A stretch of 9,851 bases of DNA from an uncultured Ezakiella sp. (GTDB taxonomy: Bacteria > Bacillota > Clostridia > Tissierellales > Peptoniphilaceae): contig NZ_CALTVH010000020.1 of NCBI RefSeq assembly GCF_943913045.1, positions 1-9,851 on the forward strand, given 5' to 3'. Shown here piece by piece: positions 1-4,800 of this stretch. The notes beneath the pieces are model-generated. The model was not told the DNA's origin, ran no database searches, and worked only from the letters and a program-made list of their open reading frames with translations. Numbering within the stretch: the first letter of the stretch is position 1; each line of letters starts with the position of its first letter. A program made the position numbers and the translations under genes.

Positions 1-10
1 TAAATATACT

Positions 11-43
11 AAGCTCTTTGAGACAAACTCAGAGAGCTTTTTT
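11..43 (+). terminator. Intrinsic terminator of the upstream gene
   Basis: A 12-bp stem pairs AAGCTCTTTGAG (11-22) with CTCAGAGAGCTT (28-39), with one G-U pair, a 5-nt ACAAA loop and a T-run to 43. This is a standard Rho-independent terminator. It probably ends a gene lying to the left, and the TAA at positions 1-3 may be that gene's stop codon, although only those three bases are visible. The stem is nearly symmetric, but the T-run is only on the + side. Confidence 0.85.
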
Positions 44-53
44 ATGCCACACT

Positions 54-137
54 ATAAATATAGTACAGCCATCGCCATAAATATAGCATAGCCATTACTA
101 TAAACATCGCGCAGCCATTACCATAAATATAAGCATC
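54..137. repeat. 23-bp tandem repeats, 3 copies plus a partial copy
   Basis: Three consecutive 23-bp units start at 54, 77 and 100. Each begins ATAAAYAT and carries CAGCCAT or TAGCCAT in its second half. A fourth partial unit (ATAAATAT...) at 123-137 runs into the -35 box of the next promoter. Copies differ at a few positions, so this is a slightly decayed minisatellite. It sits between a terminator and a promoter and has no open reading frame. It could be neutral or could act as upstream promoter DNA. Confidence 0.8.
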
Positions 138-166
138 TTGACAAAGATAAGCGAATGTAATAAAAT
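138..166 (+). promoter_or_regulatory. Sigma-70-type promoter for the ThiD-like gene
   Basis: A perfect -35 box TTGACA (138-143) is followed by a 17-bp spacer and TAAAAT (161-166), one mismatch from the consensus -10. Transcription would start near 173, giving a very short leader before the ribosome binding site at 177-182. The same box pair and spacing recur at 1574-1602. Confidence 0.8.
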
Positions 167-189
167 CATCTTAATAAAGGAGAGTAGCC

Positions 190-957
190 ATGCTAAAAGA
201 AAAGCCCGTAATACTGTCAATCTCGGCACTAGACTCAAGCGCCCTAAGAGGCGTCGAGGCAGACATCAAGACAGCACTAAAACTAAATAGCTACTGCACA
301 GTCGCGACAACATGCGTGACCAGCCAAAATACACAAAGGTGCATCTCAAGACTTGCCCTCTCCTCGTCCATGGTCTACGATCAGATCAAGGCAGCGAGCG
401 AGGACTTTCGAATAGGCTGCGTCAAAGTTGGACTCATCTCAAACATTAACCAGGCAAAAGCCGTTAAAGACGCACTTGATAAATACTTTAGAGAGGTGCC
501 AGTCGTCCTAGATCCAGTCATCGCGTCGAAGTTCGGCCACGTCTATACAGACGCCGAAACACTTGAGTATATAAAGGAAAACATCTTTCATAAAGTTACG
601 CTACTTACACCAAACATGAAAGAGGCAGAAACTTTAACAGAGATGAAAGTCACTACTGTTACCGAAATGCTTGCCGCAGCACAAAAGCTTCACCTTGATT
701 ATGGCGCAAGCGTTTTGATCACAGGAGGCGCACTCGAAGGCGAACTAAAAGACGTATTAGTCATAGATGGCAAAGAGAAAATTATAGATAGGAAGAGAGT
801 AGATAGAGCCGCCTTTGGACTAGGCGCAACAGTCTCCACCGCCATAGCCACATACCTAGCAAAGGGATATAAGATGGAAGAGGCAGTGAGATTTGGACTA
901 GAGTATTTAACAATGTGTTTGAATGCGGATGATAAAGAGATTTTGTGGCAAGTATAA
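190..957 (+). CDS. ThiD-like ribokinase-superfamily protein, divergent, possibly catalytically impaired
   Basis: This 255-residue protein has the length and order of landmarks of ThiD (hydroxymethylpyrimidine / HMP-phosphate kinase, thiamine biosynthesis, cytosolic) and the related ThiD-type pyridoxal kinases. Visible landmarks are VTSQNTQR (43-50), VVLDPVIASKFG (105-116), LLTPNMKEAETL (138-149) and ITGGALEG (177-184). Key positions deviate from the family. The usual AGSDPSGGAGIQAD loop reads SALDSSALRGVEAD (12-25), losing the GG pair and gaining an Arg. KGG is TGG (178-180). The anion-hole GTGC reads GLGA (210-213), so the reactive Cys (Asp in other ribokinases) is Ala. The start is supported by AAGGAG (177-182) seven bases upstream and by the promoter at 138. 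No thiamine or B6 genes are adjacent. Base composition is visibly richer in G and C (many ATC, GTC, GCC codons) than the surface-protein genes. It may bind a pyrimidine or pyridoxine-like ligand without phosphorylating it, or act on another substrate. Fold assignment is firm; activity is not. Confidence 0.85.
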   Translation: MLKEKPVILSISALDSSALRGVEADIKTALKLNSYCTVATTCVTSQNTQRCISRLALSSSMVYDQIKAASEDFRIGCVKVGLISNINQAKAVKDALDKYFREVPVVLDPVIASKFGHVYTDAETLEYIKENIFHKVTLLTPNMKEAETLTEMKVTTVTEMLAAAQKLHLDYGASVLITGGALEGELKDVLVIDGKEKIIDRKRVDRAAFGLGATVSTAIATYLAKGYKMEEAVRFGLEYLTMCLNADDKEILWQV

Positions 958-1245
958 ATTTCGCGTTCTTTCGCATTCAAACAAGCCCTTCTGCTCGTTC
1001 GAATTTAGCTTCGCTCAAAGTACCATCTGTACGTAATCGCTTGCTAAATTCTCCACTTCGCAGAATCATCTTGTTTGCTCTGCAAAATAACTGCTAAATT
1101 ATATATATGAGTTAGCTCATTACCATTTAAAAATTTGCTCTGTGAAATATTCTTAAATAAGGATAAAGCAAATATATTATTACTATTTCGCTCATAAAAG
1201 TTCTCCGTAAAGAAAATTCATTGATTTTATCTGCAAAATAATTGC
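958..1245. other. Gene-free spacer with dispersed inverted repeats
   Basis: I find no convincing gene on either strand. The first part (958-1085) is less AT-rich than the rest and contains a perfect 9-bp inverted repeat, GAATTTAGC (1001-1009) with GCTAAATTC (1043-1051). GCTAAATT appears again at 1093-1100. A related element, CTGCAAAATAA followed by a short AT-rich tail, occurs at 1080-1090 and 1231-1241. A small palindrome ATGAG-TTAG-CTCAT lies at 1107-1120. There is no hairpin followed by a T-run that would clearly terminate the ThiD-like gene on the + strand. It looks like decayed intergenic repeat material. Confidence 0.5.
1001..1051. repeat. Perfect 9-bp inverted repeat with a 33-bp spacer
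   Basis: GAATTTAGC at 1001-1009 and GCTAAATTC at 1043-1051 are exact reverse complements. The half-sites are embedded in similar contexts: CTTCGC follows the left arm, and CTTCGC also occurs just after the right arm. That suggests head-to-head copies of a short intergenic element. No T-run follows, so this is not an obvious terminator. Confidence 0.6.
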
Positions 1246-1315
1246 AAAATTGGCTGAGTAAAATTGGGTGAGTAAAATTGGGTGAGTAAAATTGGCTGAG
1301 TAAAATTGATTGAGT
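1246..1315. repeat. Five 14-bp tandem repeats (AAAATTGGSTGAGT)
   Basis: Five adjacent 14-bp units occupy 1246-1259, 1260-1273, 1274-1287, 1288-1301 and 1302-1315. Units 1 and 4 read AAAATTGGCTGAGT, units 2 and 3 read AAAATTGGGTGAGT, and unit 5 reads AAAATTGATTGAGT. A truncated unit (AAAT) follows. There are no spacers between units, so this is not a CRISPR array. The near-identity of the copies suggests recent slippage or an active variable-number locus. It lies about 260 bp upstream of the promoter at 1574. Confidence 0.9.
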
Positions 1316-1415
1316 AAATATATAAAATGCATATAGAACAAAATAACTGTGAAACAATATAAAGCATATATAATAAGGAAGAGAATAGAATATAATAGAA
1401 TATAATGAAGACCAT

Positions 1416-1447
1416 ATGCTAGACGAGTAAATCGCCAAGCATTTTTT
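1416..1447 (+). terminator. Weak terminator-like hairpin containing GACGAGTAA
   Basis: ATGCT (1416-1420) pairs with AGCAT (1438-1442) around a 17-nt loop, and a six-T run (1442-1447) follows. The stem is short, so termination would be weak. It has no gene directly upstream, the nearest being the ThiD-like gene about 460 bp away. The loop begins AGACGAGTAA, the same ten bases found at 1780-1789 in the other T-run hairpin of this window. An upstream AGCATAT (1363-1369) is complementary to ATATGCT (1414-1420) and could compete for the left arm, though such matches are easy to find in AT-rich DNA. Confidence 0.35.
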
Positions 1448-1487
1448 ATTGCCCATCCATTAGACATATAAAGTACATACACATGAC

Positions 1488-1540
1488 TATAGACAGACAA
1501 CGAGAAAATTAGATGGGGGGGGGTTACACTACTGTCTATA
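1488..1540. repeat. Perfect 9-bp inverted repeat enclosing a G9 tract
   Basis: TATAGACAG (1488-1496) and CTGTCTATA (1532-1540) are exact reverse complements separated by 35 bp. The spacer holds nine consecutive G residues (1515-1523), the only long G or C homopolymer seen in this AT-rich window. The right arm ends 33 bp before the -35 box at 1574. Poly-G tracts of this length are known slipped-strand mutation sites in several bacteria. Whether this one alters expression here is inference. Confidence 0.7.
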
Positions 1541-1573
1541 TATAAAAAATGTTCTTAAAAATAAAACTTAAAC

Positions 1574-1602
1574 TTGACATTTAGACATACACGTGCTAAA
1601 AT
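1574..1602 (+). promoter_or_regulatory. Strong extended -10 promoter for the leader and surface-protein genes
   Basis: TTGACA (1574-1579), a 17-bp spacer and TAAAAT (1597-1602) form a near-consensus sigma-70 promoter. A TGC immediately before the -10 box (1594-1596) supplies the extended -10 element. An imperfect operator-like dyad, ACATAC (1585-1590) with GTATGT (1603-1608), brackets the -10 box. ACATACAC within the spacer (1585-1592) is repeated at 1475-1482. Transcription should begin near 1609, leaving a leader of roughly 280 nt before the start codon at 1891. Confidence 0.8.
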
Positions 1603-1777
1603 GTATGTACAAAACAAATACGATCTTCTGTGCCACCGATAAAGCTTCATTAGATGCTATATAAAAAGGTCGAAACTAGTAAAGGATATTAACTAAACCG
1701 CATGCTTATACTTAGTTAAAAATCCTCTACTTATTATAATCATTTACTTAACAATCACGCAATCATACTACGATTAT

Positions 1778-1812
1778 ACAGACGAGTAAGTGGCACGACA
1801 CGTCTGTTTTTT
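1778..1812 (+). terminator. Terminator-like hairpin inside the leader
   Basis: ACAGACG (1778-1784) and CGTCTGT (1801-1807) form a 7-bp stem around a 16-nt loop, followed by six T residues (1807-1812) and ATAG. It has the shape of an intrinsic terminator placed about 80 nt before the start codon, so it could attenuate transcription of the downstream gene. The large loop with its GTGGCAC pairing partner at 1630-1636 makes it equally possible that this is a structural hairpin of the leader RNA with a single-stranded U linker. Confidence 0.5.
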
Positions 1813-1856
1813 ATAGATTTAAAAGCGGCATCAGAGGTACAGAAGATCGAAAATAA

Positions 1857-1870
1857 CTTGCTTATGCAAG
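1857..1870 (+). other. Small hairpin just upstream of the ribosome binding site
   Basis: CTTGC (1857-1861), loop TTAT, GCAAG (1866-1870): a perfect 5-bp stem. It lies between the closing helix of the leader RNA and the AAAGGAG site at 1878-1884. There is no T-run after it. It leaves the ribosome binding site free, so it may mark the end of the leader domain or stabilise the mRNA. Confidence 0.45.
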
Positions 1871-1890
1871 AAATAAGAAAGGAGAAATTT

Positions 1891-4800
1891 ATGAAGAATT
1901 TTCAAAAACATTACTTGCGAAAAACATTCGCACTAGTCATGGCATTCTTGATGATAATCACAATGATGCCAGTGAATGTTTTCGCTGAAGAACCACAAAT
2001 TCCTGGAATTGCAACTCGTGGAGTTGATTCAGAGGGAAAACCAGGAGTAAATTGGGAGTTTAAACCAGGAGAAAAAGATGACGGAGCGTCAAACTGGCCT
2101 TTAAAAAGCGGTGCAAGAATAATACATGGCTATGACACTAATGATCCTTTGAATACTTTTGGATTTACTTACTTAGGTAAATACTTCGACCATGAAGGAA
2201 GAATTGTATTAAGGCTAGAAATTAGTCATAGACAATCGATAACAACAGCTGCATGGAAAAAGTACGTAATGCGTTTTCCAAAAGAACTTTATCAAGGAAT
2301 CGATTTGGAAAGATCCTACGTATTGTGGAAAAGAACAGAAGTTTTTGCGCCTAATTTCTATGATAAATTAGGCAAGTCTGACATTTTAGGTCAACAAGAT
2401 TACACATATCAATTCCCATTTAGAGATTTCGATACACAATATGGACACAGAGAAGTTAACCTTGTGTTAAAGAAAACAGATGATAATGGCAAAGTAATTG
2501 ATTGGGATGCAATTTTTTCACAAAATCAACAAGTTATACAATTAAGACTTTATGATAAAAATGGAGATAGAATCTATTCTACATCATCAAAAAGAAATAA
2601 ATCTGGTCTAGCTCAATTGGGTTACAACTCATACACTAAAGTTGCCATGGTAGGAGACTTATCAAGAAGACCAGGAGATTTGATGGAAGCAACTTTTAAT
2701 TCTTTTACAGGGGATACATTCAATGATTCTTATCATACAGCAGATTCTTCAATGGAACTAGATAAAGAGAATAAGAAAGTTAAAATTTTGTATACCTTTG
2801 CTAAGGCAAAAGTAAGCGAAAAAAGTGGAGAAATTAATGGAGAAGGTGTAGCACTTAGACAATCATTTGATCCAGACTTTATTAGATATCTTGATTTAAG
2901 TGATAAAAACGCTGTGATAGGATCAATGCAATTATTTTTCTCAAATGGAAAACCGTATGGCAATAAAATACAAATCCATGCATACGATATAATAGGTGTT
3001 AAGAAAGACGCACAAGGCAATATTGAATTAGACAATACAGGCAATCCTACTTTTACGAGAGATGATAAATCAGTTTTCATACAAATGAATACGGATGAAT
3101 ACGAGGATAAGGACAATCCAGACCAATCAGATCCAAACTATATAAAACCTGCAGCGGTAGGAAATAAAAATGTTTATTTCAAGAGCGATACAACTGAATG
3201 CGCCTCTGTTTTGTTTGAATATGATATAGATCCAGAGTTAATAAATAGAGATTTAATTAAAGATAAAGAGTATAATAAAAACTTTATGTTTGATACAAGA
3301 TATATTATGTCAAACAAAAAAGGTGTATATAAGTATACAATAAACGCTCCTGATGATATAGTATTTAATCCAGATAGAGAAGTTTTCTTTAGATTTAGTT
3401 TTTCACCAGATGCAAATATTGGTACAGGAGTAGTTGTTGATAAAGACGAAGACTTCGTTCTTAATATAGGTGGCAAAAACGGTATTTGGAAGTCTTGGAA
3501 AAGAGAGGGTTCGGTTTGGATACATGGAACAAAAGAATATTTAATATCACCATATGCTAAAGAATTTCATCTAAGCAACCACGACATTAAAGTTGGCGAA
3601 ACTATAAAAAAAGGAACACCAATAACAGTTTACTTACCAACTAAATTTAATGCTAATAGCGTAAAATTTGATATAGTAACCGCACAACAATATCGTTCGG
3701 AGAAAAGCCAAGTTAAAAATCCAGTTTCACAAATGGGTGGCGCTAAATTAACTCTAGACAAAGTTAAAAAAGCAGATGGATCAGATATATTCTATACACC
3801 AATGTATATTAAAAACTCTGTTTCAACAATTGGAGCATCTGCAATTAGAGAGCTTTATATGCCGATAGTTGATGAAATATTTACAGATTCTAAAACTTTT
3901 ACAGGTATATTAAAAGAATCTGGCGGCGTTGAATCTCTATATTATAATACTGAAAATTCAAAGCAAGTTAAGTATCTTGGCTCAAACTGGCTTGATGCAG
4001 ATATAGAAGTCAATAAAGATGGAAAAGTAACAAAAGAAACTTACGAAAGAGCTGATGGAAAAGATGATTTAGCAGAAATCGCTATAGACAAAGCTCTTGG
4101 AAAGAGAACATTTGACAATAAAGAATACGAAGGCTACGAGTTTGAAATAAAGAAACAATACACTGGTGGAGATATATTAAAAGATACTACAACTGAAAGC
4201 AATGTAGAAAGTCTTACTCTAGAAAGAGACCAACCTATTCAATTTAGTACTTTTAAATACACTTCATTAAAATCAGATCCAGTTATTGAACAAGTTCAAA
4301 CAAGAGTAAAATTTGACCTTAATGGACCAACATCAAAGGAAAATCGTCCTGTTATTGAAAAGATTGCTCCATTAAGTATTCAATATAGATATAATTACTT
4401 GACAGGAGATGTAAACCAAAATTATAAACCATCAGGTTTTGCAGGCGAAAATGTTAAGTATGCCGATGAAAACAAAAAAACTATAGATATAACTGAACAA
4501 ATTGATGGCAAAGATGTTACAAGAACATACCAAAATATTGCTAATCATGACGGTTTAGGATATGATTTAAAAGATAAGGATCAAAAAGAAGCTTTCTTAA
4601 AGAGACAAATGCCAACTAAAGATGAAATAAATGTACCACAAGGTAAGAGAATTCTTGGTTGGACAACTACTAAGCTAACAGACATAGCTGGTGGAAAGAC
4701 AGCTGTAGAACAATTTAACGAACTTAGAGATGATAACAAAGTTATAAAGGAAGCTAAAGATTGGGAAAAAGTAGATGCAAATGAAAACTATATCTTCGAT

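Larger units (their letters stand above)
1609..1890 (+). ncRNA. Highly structured 5' leader RNA, class not recognised
   Basis: The region between the promoter and the start of the large secreted-protein gene folds convincingly on paper. A closing helix pairs CGATCTTCTGTGCC (1621-1634) with GGTACAGAAGATCG (1836-1849): 14 bp with one G-U, enclosing about 200 nt. Inside it, a hairpin pairs AGTAAAGGAT (1678-1687, one mismatch) with 1722-1731 and continues with TTAACTAA (1689-1696) to TTAGTTAA (1712-1719). A second hairpin pairs ACAGACG (1778-1784) with CGTCTGT (1801-1807). The loop of that second hairpin carries GTGGCAC (1790-1796), exactly complementary to GTGCCAC (1630-1636), which overlaps the 5' strand of the closing helix. 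This suggests a pseudoknot or two exclusive states. It lacks the T-box AGGGTGG-type motif. I cannot match it from memory to a named class; the raiA motif and other Firmicutes leader or ncRNA classes should be tested. It could be a cis-acting leader or a free ncRNA with readthrough. Confidence 0.6.

Noticed and set aside
699..980. Minus-strand open frames opposite the 3' half of the ThiD-like gene
   Set aside because: They are shadows of a well-supported gene on the + strand, and the translations have no recognisable domain.
1246..1315. CRISPR array
   Set aside because: The repeats are 14 bp, directly adjacent with no spacers, and there are no cas genes.
1127..1500. Overlapping open frames on the minus strand encoding Phe/Ile/Leu/Tyr-rich peptides
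   Set aside because: All frames are open here because the DNA is extremely AT-rich. They include the 14-bp tandem repeats read in shifted frames, have no ribosome binding site I could accept, and resemble no membrane protein family.
1620..1850. Insertion sequence or transposon with the 14-bp complementary arms as terminal inverted repeats
   Set aside because: The arms enclose only about 200 bp with no transposase, and I see no flanking target duplication. Internal hairpins and the promoter placement fit an RNA better. A very short MITE-like element cannot be fully excluded.
1858..1890. Upstream TTG (1858) or ATG (1864) as the start of the large secreted protein
   Set aside because: There is no ribosome binding site before them, they fall inside the small hairpin at 1857-1870, and they would put a charged extension before a normal signal peptide. 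ATG 1891 has a perfect AAAGGAG six bases upstream.
1609..1890. T-box or cobalamin riboswitch
   Set aside because: I see no AGGGTGGNACCGCG-type antiterminator motif, no codon-like specifier evidence, and no convincing B12-box. The downstream gene is a surface protein, not amino-acid or cobalamin metabolism.
1609..1890. 6S RNA or a standalone ncRNA with its own 3' terminator
   Set aside because: The long closing helix is reminiscent, but no T-run terminator follows 1849; the only T-run lies inside the fold at 1807-1812. Readthrough into the gene at 1891 is the simpler reading, though a standalone RNA is not excluded.
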